Assembly: GCF_041296385.1 (NCBI RefSeq)
Contig: NW_027184085.1
Coordinates: 58,872,109 to 58,936,108 of the forward strand
DNA from: Aphelocoma coerulescens
Taxonomy: Eukaryota; Chordata; Aves; Passeriformes; Corvidae
Length of the DNA stretch: 64,000 bases
Direction: 5' to 3'
Part shown: positions 39,022 through 50,892 of the stretch, one piece after another
Position numbering within the stretch: the stretch's first letter is position 1
How the letters are laid out: each line of letters starts with the position of its first letter
Position numbers and translations under genes: made by a program
The notes under the pieces: model-generated
Databases searched by the model: none
What the model saw: the letters and a program-made list of their open reading frames with translations, nothing else
What the model was told of the DNA's origin: nothing

Positions 39022-39057
39022 GACAATAAGCTCTATTAGACAATAAAGCTTATTGTC
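39022..39057. repeat. 11-bp perfect inverted repeat (hairpin or cruciform candidate)
   Basis: GACAATAAGCT (39,022-39,032) and AGCTTATTGTC (39,047-39,057) are perfect reverse complements around a 14-base spacer. An inner, shorter pair (GACAATAA … TTATTGTC) overlaps the right arm because TATTAGACAATAA is itself duplicated. The structure lies 294 bases before exon 2 in a very AT-rich stretch. No T-run or protein-site logic explains it. Confidence 0.75.
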
Positions 39058-39350
39058 AAATAAGGTATGGATACTAGTAAGCTGCTCATTTTGAAGATGA
39101 CAAAAGAATTTTTAGAGTGCTTTAACCCTAACCAAACCACAGGAAGGATCTGAACACTGTTCTCAGAATGCTGTTTCAATGAAAGCCTTGCTTCTTTACT
39201 TTTAGAAGTGCAAGGAGTTTCAGGCATAAAATACAATGTGGTTAGGGGAAGTTCTTAGGGACTGCAATATGTGTTTGTGCAATGTATTTATATCCTCTTT
39301 CACAAACTGCTGATTCCTTTTATTTTCTCTCACTCCCTTTTGCCATATAG

Positions 39351-39441
39351 CCGTCCTCAGAAGGTGTGTTTGTGTCCATTCCTGCCCGTACATCCGCTAA
39401 AGGTCTCCACTTGCTTGTATATAATTCAGCATCCAGCAGAG
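39351..39441 (+). CDS. DTWD2: DTWD2 exon 2
   Basis: The acceptor is TGCCATATAG and the donor is GAG/GTGAGT. With the split Ser54 the exon gives residues 54-84: [17 protein letters not shown], then a strand-forming stretch [10 protein letters not shown]60 and C62 complete the C-x2-C-x6-C-x-C cluster that starts in exon 1. This cluster is conserved in DTW-domain proteins and is probably a metal site (inference). The HPAE end begins the SPOUT-like nucleotide-binding fold of the domain. Length is 91 bp, entering in phase 2 and leaving in phase 0. All residues align with the vertebrate DTWD2 pattern without a gap. A solo LTR begins 87 bases after the donor, yet the splice sites look intact. Confidence 0.95.
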
Positions 39442-39533
39442 GTGAGTAAAGCGGTGGTAACTGTGGGACTTTAGCTAGAATCCTAGTGCAGCAAATGGTA
39501 GGCAGGAGGAAACAGCTGTGCTGTCAACATCAT

Positions 39534-40088
39534 TGTCATGCTTCGACCCCAGCCATCAGCTGAGTACCACTCAGTACCACAGTACTTTCCCCTCTGGTGG
39601 ATGGGTTGGGGACGAGAATCAGAGGGAGAAAAGATAAAACTTTCTCTGAGCGAGATAAGAACAATTTAATAAATTAAACAAAGTGAAATATAGTAGTACT
39701 AACAATATTACTAATATTAATACTAATACTAGCACATGATGCACAATACAGTGCTCACCACCCGCTGACTGATGCCAGCCCATCCCTGAGCAGCAGTTGG
39801 CAGCTCCTGACCATCCCTGGTTTAAATACTGGGCACAATATTTATGGTGTGAAATATCCATGTTTAGCCAGTTTGACTCATCTGACCTGGACATGCTCCC
39901 TCAGGATTTCTTGTGTAGCTCCTCACTGGCAGAGTGTGAGACACTTGAGAAGTCCTTGGTTTAGAGTAAACACTACGTGACACACTGATGTTTTTGTTGT
40001 TGCTATCAGCATTATTCTCATCCTGGATCCAAAACACAGCTTTGTATCAGGGAAAAAAAGTAATTCTATCCGAGCCAAACTCAGGGCA
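39534..40088 (-). mobile_element. Solo LTR with exact 5-bp target duplication
   Basis: The 555-bp element begins TGTCATGC and ends GGGCA, so it has the TG…CA termini of retroviral LTRs. The target repeat ATCAT is present on both sides (39,529-39,533 and 40,089-40,093). Internal blocks fit a common bird ERVL-type LTR: CGACCCCAGCC, AATTTAATAAATTAAAC, GATGCACAATACAGTGCTCA, CACCACCCGCTGACTGATGC, CCAAAACACAGC and AATTCTATCCGAGCCAAA. On the minus strand there is a TATA-like GTATTTAAA and a TATTAAA-type polyadenylation signal downstream of it, which gives the minus orientation. No internal viral sequence is present, consistent with LTR-LTR recombination. Confidence 0.88.
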
Positions 40089-40324
40089 ATCATAAAATTA
40101 TTTTTCCTTTTAAACTTCATGACTGAATTCCAGTTCATCTGAGTTGCTATATTGTTTGTTCAGTTTTTCTGAATTACTGTATCTTCTGAAATCACACCTT
40201 ATTTCTGCAATTCCATGCATGCAAGACATCTCAACTGTATAGTCCTGCTAGAATTGAAATCTACTTGCCTTTCTACAAATTGAAAGAATTAAATAACATT
40301 GTTATTAAATAACATAAAGGCATA

Positions 40325-40432
40325 TGGTGTGATTCATGGGGTATCCTGTGCAAGGTAAGGAGCTAGACTCGATGATCCTCAAGGGTTCCTTCCAAATCAG
40401 CGTATTCTGTGATTCTATGATTCTGTCAACAC
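40325..40432 (+). mobile_element. CR1 LINE 3' tail
   Basis: GGGGTATCCTGTGCAAGGTA, GGAGCTAGACTCGATGATCC, TCAAGGGTTCCTTCC and the tail TTCTGTGATTCTATGATTCT are the last 100 bases of a sense-oriented CR1. It is extremely 5'-truncated and has no coding remnant. Confidence 0.9.
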
Positions 40433-42170
40433 AATGTTTCACAGAAATGCTTGAGTTGATCCATGGAGAAATGTATTTTGATTATAGCAGTCATCTTGTA
40501 ATGATGTTAGTGTTCTGTTAAAACTATGAATTAAGCTATTCATCTTAGTGTTGACTTTAGCTATTTACCCAATGAAAAACTACAGTTCAGCTTCAGAACA
40601 GTATGTTTTAGTTTACTAACAGGATAGCATATATTGATGTTTTTCTCTTTGGTTGACAGTGGCCTATGGAGGTGGATCATAAGGCATTTAGAAATTGTAG
40701 CATAGTTACACAGATCTGGGTAGATGGTGGGTCTACAAATTAGACTGTGGAATTCAGAAAACTGTACTCTCATGGTCCAGCTGTTTGCTTGACATTATAC
40801 AGTTGCTTAATCAACATGCAAAGAGTAATTTCCTGAAGGAACTTAAGCAGAATACAAAAAAATGAAATTTAAGAAAAAGTCTTCTCTCACAGAGAAATAA
40901 AACAAAAGCCATGGGGTATTTGGGCCCTAAATGGGAAAACTGACTTTTAATGGACCACTTATAATAGGAATACTCTTCCATGTTACTTGTTATTTCAAAA
41001 GTAACTAAATATATGCTTAAGTCAGTTGCTGGGAAAAAGAAGTTTAAAAATATGCCAGAAATATTGAACTGGCATTTTAATTGTGTAGAATTTCCTATTT
41101 ATGGTAGAGGGTATTAGAAAAAGTTTGCAGATTTTCTGGATTTAATACACCATTCCAGTGTCTGCCTGGAAGGCTATCTACAGTTTTTTTAATTATCCAG
41201 CAATCGCAACAGCTGTTACAATGGGATGCAAGTTTTCCATTAGTCTATATTACATAATGATAATTCATACAGTAAGCTATCATTGGAGGACCGCTCTGTG
41301 GTAACTATCCAACTATATGAGGGCCCTTGGCTTAGCAGAGATCAGTCCTATTAAATGGTGGGAAGCTAAGAACATCTTACAGTGATCTTCGGAAGTGTTA
41401 TCTTACATGGTCACAGCTGGTGCTTTTGATTGCTTAACTGCAGAGGCATACATGACAAAAGGTAAGTTCCCTTTGCTCATAGCTGCTCATACTCAGTCTT
41501 GAAGACAGATAAGCCTTTTGTATCTGATCCTTCAGTCTGCCATTGCATTACAGACGCACTAACATTCTGTTTCAAAAATATTCCATTAAACTAACCAGGT
41601 AGTGAATGTTTTTCCCCTCCTGCACATCAGTCCTAACTGTCATCCCCCATGTGCTTCATTATTGGCTTTGGAAGTATGCAGTGCATTGGAATAAGCCTTC
41701 AACTATGGTCAAATGATACTATTGAGACTGGTATTGAGGTAAGATAGTAATGTAGAAAGTCAGGAAAAACATTTCCTGTGCTCTGATTAATGTGACTAAT
41801 GTCTTCACATTCACACTACCCAGAGGCCAAGCTGCCAGATAGACCTGTACAGGTATCAGGTACTGTGAAAGAGAGAGGAATCACTTATTGTAAATAGCAC
41901 TGGATCACAAGTGAGAAATCCTACTATCAAACGTCTTTTTTGCATAATAGGCACATGAATTATTTAGATTTTTATTTGTGAAGGACTCCAAAGATAATTG
42001 AGCATTCCATGACAAGGTGTAAATACTTGTTTTCAGATCAGTGTTATTGTACCAATGCTCATCATGAGAACAATTTAAAAACTAAATATATAGAAACCCA
42101 GCAGCAGGACTAGTGCAGAGGTGATGGAGTAATTTGCTCAGTCTGGTTTATTTTTCTTCTTTGCATAGAG

Positions 42171-42183
42171 ATATATATATATA
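42171..42183. repeat. (AT)n microsatellite
   Basis: ATATATATATATA, about 6.5 units, in intron 2. It is a simple short tandem repeat. Confidence 0.85.
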
Positions 42184-42780
42184 AAAGTAAATAAAATAAT
42201 TTGTCGTTTTTCCTTTTTCTTGCTTACTGTTATGATCCATAGGTCAGTGGCATAGCTAGGTGTAAAAAGCCTTTTTTGTCTTACCTTTGCCTTTGATCAT
42301 TCTTGAAATGACTGCTAGTAGGATGTAGGCCATTATGTACTTTTCAAAACCTGACCGATGGGTGTAACTCAGGACAAAACCCCAAGGCATAGCAGAGGGT
42401 ATTGGTTTAAGTTGTTCTTGTTCCCTGCCTTCTTCCTTTCTGTAAGAATTTTCCATATTAACCATCTGGGAAGAAAATTTAGACTGTGTGTATTTAATGA
42501 TTTTGTATATTGATTTAATGCTAGTAATTAGCTTTAAGTGGCTCATTATAGTGCCTCTTCTGTATAAGTATTTCTTAATGAACAGTAAGAATCAAGTGTG
42601 TGGGGGAAATTCTTTCTGCTTGTCATAAAAATTCATAAGCAAACATGAAGGAAATATATACCCACTGGCTTTAACAAATATTTGTATTAGTTTGAACTGT
42701 CGTTTCACTGTAGATGGATAAAGCTCTCATAACCAAAATTACCACAAATTCCCAGAAAACAAAAAAACAATGAAAAAAAT

Positions 42781-43743
42781 TGGATTGAGTCTGGCAGGAA
42801 TGGTGTTAGCTTTTCCCACTGCAGCTCTCAGAGAGCTGTGCCACCAGTGTTTGGACTACTGCTGAGCAGTGCTCACACAGCATCAGGGCTGTGCCTCCAA
42901 AACTGCCTTCAAAGGCCAGTACCCTGGGGGTGGCCAAGACATTGGAGGGCACATAGTGAAGCTTTTTCCTGGTCTTAAAATTAAGAGTCAAACACAGTTA
43001 GAAAGGGAAAAAGGATTTTACCTTGGTATTTATTTTAAGGCTCCTTCGGTGCACACATCCAGGTTGAATGCACCAAAATGCACACCACAATACACCCCCA
43101 AAAGATCTGGTATAACATTATAGGTCTTACTAATTAGCATATCTATCAAACATTCCCCAATGAGAGGCTTGAATGAGCCCCCCTCCCTATGGAGCCTTCC
43201 CCTGGATGGTTCTATCTTAGTTTACAGAATGAGTTCTGGAGAGGACCTTGGGGTCTGGGGCACACTGATCCCTAGCTACGAAGCTTCTAAAATGTTTAGT
43301 CTCTTAGCTTGACAAACAAGTCCAAGAATGTAGGCAAAAAGCACTAAGAATACAGAAGTTGTAAAAAAGTATAATGGGTATAAAAGAAAAGGCAAAAATC
43401 TTCATGGCATCAATAGCCGGAGCAGCTAAGCCTGGCTGACCAGAGGGATATTCCATGCCATATGACAACACAGTAAGAGCTGGGGAGTTGGGTGAGGAAT
43501 GGCATCCCTCACTGAGGCTTGTGTATGAACTGCTACATGTGCTGAGGCCCTGCTTCCCAGGAAGTGGCTGCAATTTGCCTGCTGATAGAAAATGAAGACT
43601 AAAATATATTTATTCTCCTTTGCTTCTGCCCATGGCCTTTTCAACCCACAAGTTCATTTACATCATATTTCCCCACCCTGTTCTGCTGAGAAGGGAGAAT
43701 GGTTGGTGGGCACCTGGAGGCCAACCAAGGTCATCCCACCACA
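42781..43743 (+). mobile_element. Host LTR interrupted by a second LTR
   Basis: Two halves of one LTR (42,781-42,956 and 43,413-43,743, about 507 bp together) are collinear with the family of the solo LTR at 39,534, but lie in the opposite orientation. Left half: TGGCAGGAATGGTGTTAGC, CTGCTGAGCAGTGCTCACAC, GGGGGTGGCCAAGACATTGG. Right half: TGACCAGAGGGATATTCCAT, CATATGAC, and the end GGTCATCCCACCACA. The shared GGGATATTCCATNCCATATGAC block is typical of the promoter part of these LTRs. No clear target duplication remains (AAAAT versus TAAGT), so the outer element is older or its ends are altered. Confidence 0.78.
42957..43412 (-). mobile_element. Nested LTR inserted into the host LTR
   Basis: A 456-bp element with TG…CA ends, TGAAGCTTTTTCC at the left and TTCATGGCATCA at the right. 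It is flanked by the 4-bp direct repeat ATAG (42,953-42,956 and 43,413-43,416). Removing it restores the host LTR alignment (ACATAG joined to CCGGAGCAGCTAAGCC). On the minus strand the order is TGATGCCATGAAGATTTTTG, GCTTCGTAGCTAGGGATC, then AAAATAAAT (polyadenylation signal) near the 3' end, giving minus orientation. A 4-bp duplication is typical of gammaretrovirus-like (ERV1) integrases. No internal genes are present. The family assignment rests on recall. Confidence 0.8.
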
Positions 43744-45922
43744 TAAGTCCTTCTGTCCTGTTTGTATCTATTCAGTGGTCAAATAATGAATAAACAAAGA
43801 GCTGCAAATGACTATTAGAACACTGAGAAGAACAAAGGAGAGTAACTGCTCACTTTGAAACCAGTAAATAGAAAACTTCTGGTATGATAATGTTATGTAT
43901 AGACTAGATAAACACAAAATTTTTAATGAGGAAGATGATAAACAAATGAAACCTTTTTTAATGCTAGTTTGACTTAGCTTTTCTTAAGCTTCTGTTCTGA
44001 ATGTCTTTCAGCTTTGCATTTTGTGTTGTAGCTTCCTATTTATTTAGCTTCCATTGTTTTTTAGGCTGGAAAATTCCATTTCCTATGTTGCTAAGAGAAT
44101 GTATTTATTTGATATGAAAAGTAATTCTGAAGTAAGGAGATGACATTGGAAGGAACAGTTGAATAATGTTCTCCTGACTTATGACAACTCTTTTGGTTTT
44201 GCTTATCAGAGACAAATAGTTGATTTTCTTCCAGTTCCTTTATTACCACTTCTTACATTCTTATGAAGAAGGGAGGCTTCTGACTACTGAATTGGAATGT
44301 TATTTAACTATGATAAAATAAAGACAAATAATATTGTACCACTGTTGATGGCTTATTCTGCTTTGCTGAAGAAACTGCTGACAGTTTGGAGGATATTTCT
44401 CCCTCCCATTGCTGGCACTTGGCTCCCAAGGTACTTTGATCTTCATCTGTCCCTAGGAGACATCATGCTGCTGCTGCCATGAAAAATGGTGGTGGATGTA
44501 GCAGGACAACTACTCCTTCAACTCAATGATGTTTTATTTAGAGAGGATCAGTAGATAAGGTTCAGAAAAAGTGAAATTAATAAAAGTTTTAGGCAACAGT
44601 ACTAAGTCTTCACAAAACTATTTTAATAGCACTTTGGTAGCAAGATCAAATATATGATACGAGAGTGCAGGCAGCTGCACGTTGATATTTGTGGAAGCAA
44701 CATCTGCCCAGAATGAGTTAATCAGAGGGTTCACAAATACTTTGTTGTTGAGATATGGCTCTTAACTCAAAAGGCACACGAAACCCTCCCTCCCTACCCC
44801 CGGGTTTCATTAAGTAATCCCATGGATCCCATGGTTTAGGGACTGATGTTTTCATGTTGATTGTCTGAATCATGAGACATTCAGGTTGAGAATATTGTTA
44901 AGAATTCATTTCCTTTACTGGATTTAGGGCTTTCATGATCCTTACCTGGTATCTAGTGTCTTGCCTCCTGCTAGATTCAGCTAATAACCTTCCTTTGTTC
45001 ATCTCATGATAAACAGAGAAACTGAAACTTCCCTTCACTTTTTGGTTGGCTTGCTGTTTTCACCAAGTGCAAGATAAAACTATGCTTCCACTTCCTTGAT
45101 GGGAAAACAAAACTCAACATCCCACAAACTGAAGCTCAGTTTGTACTAATTCTTGTCTAGACACAAAGTTCATTGCCAGCTGAGCTAAAAGAAGCATAGA
45201 AATATATTGCTCTGTTTGAGAAGTGGATGGTTTGCTTCAGCTGTCATTACTTCCTTCTTCCTCCACTTTCTGAAGTTCTGCTTCAACACAACTCTCTTTA
45301 ATGCTCTTTGAGAATTGAAGAGCCCCTGCTCCCCACCCAGGGATGGTGGTCACCTTTTTCATGGTGGCACAAATATGTATACAGGTGCCTGGTCACCACA
45401 GCCTGAATGGCATGAGACTGAGCCTTCGTGGCAGTGTAGGTGTCGTTGTCCAGGTTACTCTGAAATGAAGTGACAGCAGAGTGGAGATGTTTGCATTTCA
45501 CACTCTCTGTTCTCATACAACCCATGCTGTTATTTTTAGCATCTGTTTGTGGAAATTGAGCCCTACCCTAGTTTTCTACTGATTCTGATACTATTACATT
45601 AATGCTAATGCTTTTTTTTTTTTGCCTGCTGTTTATTATTCTGTGGTTTTCTCTGAAGTTTTGTTACTGGTTTTGATACTGATAGCCTAGTTCAAATTTA
45701 TGCTGATGATCATAGATTAATTGAGACTAAGTTCAATATTTTCAATCAAAATAATACAATTTGAAGCATCAAGATTGGGTATTTTTTTGGAAGATTTTTT
45801 GTCCTGTTACCTGGTAAAATTTTTTCTATATCTGTAGTCAACAGAATTTGATAATGAAAACATTAACAATTCATGGAAGCCTTTCTTGATTTTATTCAAA
45901 AGTAACTTTTCTTTTTTTACAG

Positions 45923-46017
45923 GAAAGTCGAGTGTTAAGAACAGTACCTTTACTAGCAGCTTGTCTCCCTCCAGACAAATGTAAAATTTTGGTTGGTCGA
46001 CGTTTTAATGAAGACAG
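45923..46017 (+). CDS. DTWD2: DTWD2 exon 3
   Basis: The acceptor is CTTTTTTTACAG and the donor is ACAG/GTGAGC. Residues 85-115 plus two bases of Arg116: [20 protein letters not shown], then [11 protein letters not shown]. The block [12 protein letters not shown] is a signature of the animal DTW family and forms the helix that follows the first strand of the fold; the GRRF part follows it. Length is 95 bp, phase 0 in and phase 2 out, so the AG joins the first G of exon 4. There are no frame defects. Confidence 0.95.
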
Positions 46018-49000
46018 GTGAGCAGGCTTGCCTGTGCATTTTCTGGTTCTCTGTAAATTATAGGAACATATCTTTCAGTGTCTTTATTAATAGCCAGCAG
46101 TGCTCTTAATTTTTATTTCAAGTATGCATGCTCACTTTTGATATAAACTTCTGATTTCCAAAGATAGTCAGAAACACTTGATATTCTTCCTTTATGTTGT
46201 AGTCTCAGTTTTGTGCTCTTGGAGTGTTCAGAGGGTTTCTCTTAAACTTAGCTGTTTCCACTTCTGTTCTTTAGTAGTACTAGATCTGTCTTGCTATTCT
46301 GTTTTGTTCTTTTTTGATTTGCTTTATCTGACTAACCATTTGGTGTCACTGAAGTAAAACTAATAGTTCTTACTCAAAGTGTGGCTGCTTGAGAAAGCAG
46401 CCTCGTGGTGAGAAACTCTTAAAATTTGAAAAATCTATATTCACTTTCTTCTTCCTCCTAAAATGAATCATAAGAAAGCATAGCTTTCAGAATTTTTTAA
46501 ATTATTTTTTTCCTAATATTCTGAGACCTTGGAAAATACTGCTTTCCCATATAGCATCTTTAATCTTCATTAGATGAAGCTTAATCTTAGAAACCAGGTC
46601 TTGGTACTAATGCCAGTGAATTTTACTACATACATTCTCAGTAAAGCAAATAGAAGTCATGAATACTTATGAAGGATATTAATTCTCAAACTGAGTCAAA
46701 TCCTTAGAGGAAACTGTAGAGTTCAGTGTACAAAAACCTTGGAAGGTAATACAGAAGGAAGCTTTCACATCTTTGTGCTGCCTGTACATTATCTAGAAAA
46801 CATTAAAAATACATTGCTTTTCTTTTCGTCTTCTATGATAATAACTCTAATAATTATCTAAAAGGTTCTAGGCTACAGGAAAATTTTACTCCCTTCCTGT
46901 TAAATTTGAAAATGAAGCAACTTTTCAAACTGATATGCATCAGGCAGAAGAGTGTCAATACAGTCTGTGCCTAGTAAATCTCCGTTGAATTCTTTTAGAA
47001 TTGATGATTACAGTATTAAAGCTGCTTCAAGTTTGAATCCAGAGGTGTTTCTCTAAACTAGAGGATCCTATTTAGGTCAAAACCATTTGTGGAACATCTC
47101 AGCCTCAGAATAATTTGAATAGATTCATGATTACATAGTTTCTATTAGATTTTTTTCCCATTAAACCCACTGGAGGTGGTGATAGAAATTAACATTTTCA
47201 TTAGGTTAATAGGAATTTTGGTGATCTGTCTTACCCAGGTTTGGTGCTAAAACGTACCACTTTCAGCATCTGCAGTGTGCCTGCTTGGTACTGTGGATGT
47301 GAGACTGCAGAAATTGGGAGTGCTAAGTCATTGAGTTTTTGCCCAACTTCTTGGGAAGAGGAAGGAAGAGTAATGGAGAAAAGTTATTTTCCATCTTTGC
47401 AATGTGTTATTTCTACATGTTTTTTCTTCTTACCTATAAATGCATTCTGTCAATGTTTTAAGCAATATTCATTCCTTGTAACAACAAAGGAACAGGCATT
47501 TTGCAGACTTGTAGAAGCATCTCAGTGTTTACTGTAAATGGGAAGGGCTGTACTGGCCCCTGGTCATAGGGTGAAAGTCTCTGCTAATGGGACTCCTAAA
47601 GCCTCATAAATTGCACGGCTTCATCTTACATTTTATGACACATTAAACTAAGCAGGACTTGTTTGTTTTCTGGATTTCTTAAAAGCCATGCTGTCTGTAA
47701 GCAATTTGGTACCTACTGTACAAGCAATTTAATCAACCATGCCCCCTGTCGGGGCAATACTTCTGTCTTTGTTGCTTTGAAGAAATAAATTACTACAGAA
47801 TGCTTGCTGATACATTTTAGAAGTATCATTGTTTTGAAGCACATAAATGCCATTCCTTTGCTTTTTGTTGATTTTGTCTGATAGTATTTGTGTCCTTTGC
47901 TGCTGCTACCAGAAGTGCGTGGTTTGGAAGGGTATAAACCAGTATAACTCAAAATCTCTGCTGTTGCTGACCTTGCATGTGGACAATGCCTGCAGATGGA
48001 GGCGTAATGTGGTGCACACATTCTTTCTCTGCATACATGTAGAAGCCCTACCATGCAGCAGACCTGGCAAAGTGATGATCTGGACAGTTGCCCATACCCT
48101 TGTAAATAATCATAATAGAATGGTAGTGGACATATTTGTATTATTACGGGATCCAGCTCTTGGCAACAGCTCTGAAAACTTAGAATAGTTCAAGGCAACC
48201 TTTGTGAGCATAAGTAATTGTCATTATGGATTTGAGTGAAAACTAAGCCATATGCAGCAGCTGTTTTCTTTGGAAGTCTCCATCACAGCAGCTCTAGCAG
48301 TGGCATACCAACCAGCAAACTGACAGCTGTGAATCCATAGCTGGCAGAGGTCTGTTTTCGAGGGGAAATGTACACACCATCTCACCTGGATAGCTCTCAG
48401 TGCCCATCTCGTGAAGGCGAAGGCAAGTTTGCTGTTTGCTGTATCTTGGTTATTTTTCCTATGCTTTGCAATCAGCATCCAAAATGTATGAGGAGAACAA
48501 AGGGATCTTATAAGGAGCTCCAGAACTGCATCCTACAGAATAACTGGCATGACCTGAATGAAAGTGTAACATTTAGATGTTTGATGTTATGACAATAAGA
48601 CTGAAAATCAGAATTTTAACTTTTTTTTGGTGTTTGGATGAAAGAGTAAACATAACCCACTTTTTTTTTTGGTAGAATTTCCTTTACTCAGTTCCTTCTT
48701 GGGTACACTTTTTATCAGTTTGAAACTGATATATGAATTATGTAGATTACATTTACTTTATTTCTGATTGGACTATACTGCAGAAGAGCTAAAGAACCAA
48801 CTTTGGGAAGTCTTTCCAGAACTTGATGTCTTCAGCATATAATTGACATCATAGTGGTAAAGATGAGAAGGGATTAATCTAGTTTTTTCAAGAGCTAGTA
48901 TGTGATTCTTCCTAGTCTTCTCTATTCTTCCTATAAACTGGCATTTTCATTCTGCTGAAAATATGAGGTATTTGCATGGTGATTTGGCTTATCAGATTTC

Positions 49001-50129
49001 TCAATTAAAAGACCAGTTCCATTGGTTATCTGGATTTTTTTGCCCCAAATACTCAAAGGCTTTAACTCTGACCTTTTTTTGTGGTATTGATTACATGAAT
49101 GTCAGATACTAGGATTAATCTTTGCTGTACTAAAATGGCTGAGCTAAAAGTGAACAGTTTGGCATGAGTATTTAGAGCATGGTTATACTGTAAAAATAAC
49201 ACTTTTGTGAGTTGTTGATACAAATATTAACAACTGTTTTCTTTTCCTTCACTGAAAATGGAATGTTATTGTTGGTACATGTGATATGGTAAGCGAGGGC
49301 AGTTGAAATATACAAGTGTGGGGGAGGACAGAGGGGTAGCTAGGGCATCTGTTGTCTCAATTTGTTAAAGTAATTACTCGTTCCTGAATACAAAGTTAAG
49401 GTATAATTTATATAGCTGGACATACACTGTATAGTATGGTTTTCTGAAACTGCAATTATGACAGCATTTATAATGCTCTCTATAAAGACACAAAACTTCA
49501 AAAAAGGAATGTAGCAGGGTGGGCAAAAAAATGTGCTAATGTCTTCCCTGCATTGTTCACAGAATTGTATCTAATGATTACCGTATATATGAGCAGTATA
49601 TTTGCTATTCACTATGGAAATGTTAGGGTAGAAACAACTATAGTCTCATATGCATGATAAAATACAATTTATTGGATTCATGTTCTTTTTAGTCTACTAA
49701 TAAAATTTTGTAGGCAATTGTTTTTGAATAGTAATACTGTTCCACTCAGCAGTAATTTTGGGCCTATATTGAACAGAGATAACTGTATCTAAAGTCTAAC
49801 ATGTCAAAAATTTGAATTATTTTAATTTTATACGTAGTTTTATAAAAAACCTTGTCACTATTGCATTTAAGTTTCATTTTATATTTTGTGACTATTTGCA
49901 TGGGATGGTTTTGCATTTATTTTATTTTTCTGAAAAAGTAATCTAATTCTCAAGCCTTCCCTCTTTGCAAATATTCACACCTTGGTGATTCTGTATGCTA
50001 TGATAAAATTATAGATTCTAATGAATGAAAACTTACAAGAAAACAGATGCAAGTATCTCTGCATCCACCATCCTGTGGGGATGGATGTGGGGACAATTGC
50101 AAATTTATCTGCATTTCTCTCTGAAATCA

Positions 50130-50892
50130 AACTACACAAAGTGCTGGATTCTGCACCTGCGATGGGGCAAGTCTGGCTATATGTATAGACTGGGGAATGA
50201 GATGCTGGAGAGCAGCGCCATGGAAAGAGACCTGGTGGTCCTGGTCATGGTGAATTAAACATGAGTCAGCAGTGCCCTGGCAGCCAGGAGAGCCACCCGT
50301 GTCCTGGGGTGCATCAGGCACAGCATCACCAGCTGGGCAAGGGAGGGGATTGTCCTGCTCTGCTCTGCACTGGGGCAGCCTCACCTCGAGTGCTGGGGGC
50401 AGGTCTGGGTGCCACAACACAGAAAAGCCATGGAGCTGTTAGAGAGTGTCCAAAGGAGGGCACGAGGATGGGGAAGGGCCTTGAGGGGAAGCCGTGTGAG
50501 GAGTGGCTGAGGTCACTTGGTCTGTTCAGCCTGGAGGAGACTGAGGGGAGACCTCACTGCAGTTACAACTTCCTTGTGAGGGGAAGAGGAGGGGCAGTCT
50601 CTCTTGTGACCAGTAACGGGACCCGAGGGAATGGCCTGAAGTTGTGCCAGGGATTGTTTAGGTTGGATATCAGGAAAAGGTTTTTCACCCTGAGGGTGGT
50701 TGGGCACTGGAACAGGCTCCCCAGGGAAGTGGTCACAGTACCAAGCCTGTCTGAGTTCAATAAGCATTTGGTCAATACTCTCAAGCACATGGTGTGACTC
50801 TTGGGGTGTCCTGAACAGGGCCAGGAATTGAGTGAATGATCCTTGTGGGTCCCTTGCAACTTAGCATATTCTATGGTTCTATGATTCTATGA
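50130..50892 (+). mobile_element. CR1 LINE, C-terminal ORF2 plus 3' UTR
   Basis: About 760 bp, 5'-truncated, sense to DTWD2. AGTGCTGGATTCTGCACCTG starts the recognisable coding part. The frame beginning at 50,261 ends in LGLFSLEE, RTRGNGLKL-like sequence (GTRGNGLKL), RLDIRKRFFTLRV and HWNRLPREVV, which are hallmarks of the CR1 ORF2 C-terminus, although the upstream part is frameshifted. It ends in TTCTATGGTTCTATGATTCT, three tail units. The intact tail suggests a moderately young insertion. Confidence 0.92.

Larger units (their letters stand above)
14313..39350 (+). other. DTWD2: DTWD2 intron 1
   Basis: About 25.0 kb, from GTGACG to TGCCATATAG. It contains CR1 pieces (14,513-14,735; 17,992-18,676; 19,312-21,115; 33,450-33,690), an LTR (21,126-21,923), a 35-T tract (29,262-29,296) and other simple repeats. 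I see no exon or RNA gene in 14,736-17,991, 18,677-19,311, 21,924-29,250, 29,330-33,449 or 33,691-39,020. The GC-richer patch at 27,620-27,950 has a 102-codon open frame that I cannot identify. An ETS-type core (GCCGGAAGTG, 15,546-15,555) lies 1.2 kb inside the intron. The long first intron leaves room for regulatory elements, but none is provable here. Confidence 0.85.
39442..45922 (+). other. DTWD2: DTWD2 intron 2
   Basis: About 6.5 kb. It contains a solo LTR (39,534-40,088), a CR1 tail (40,325-40,432) and a nested LTR pair (42,781-43,743). I see nothing identifiable in 40,433-42,780, apart from an (AT)6 run at 42,171-42,183, or in 43,744-45,920. In the latter a minus-strand open frame at 45,298-45,525 lies in a slightly GC-richer patch that I could not match to any family. 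The acceptor for exon 3 has a good pyrimidine tract (TTTTCTTTTTTTACAG). Confidence 0.85.

Noticed and set aside
45298..45525. Minus-strand 75-codon frame in a slightly GC-richer patch before exon 3
   Set aside because: No family resemblance, no repeat signature and no splice context. The length is within chance expectation.
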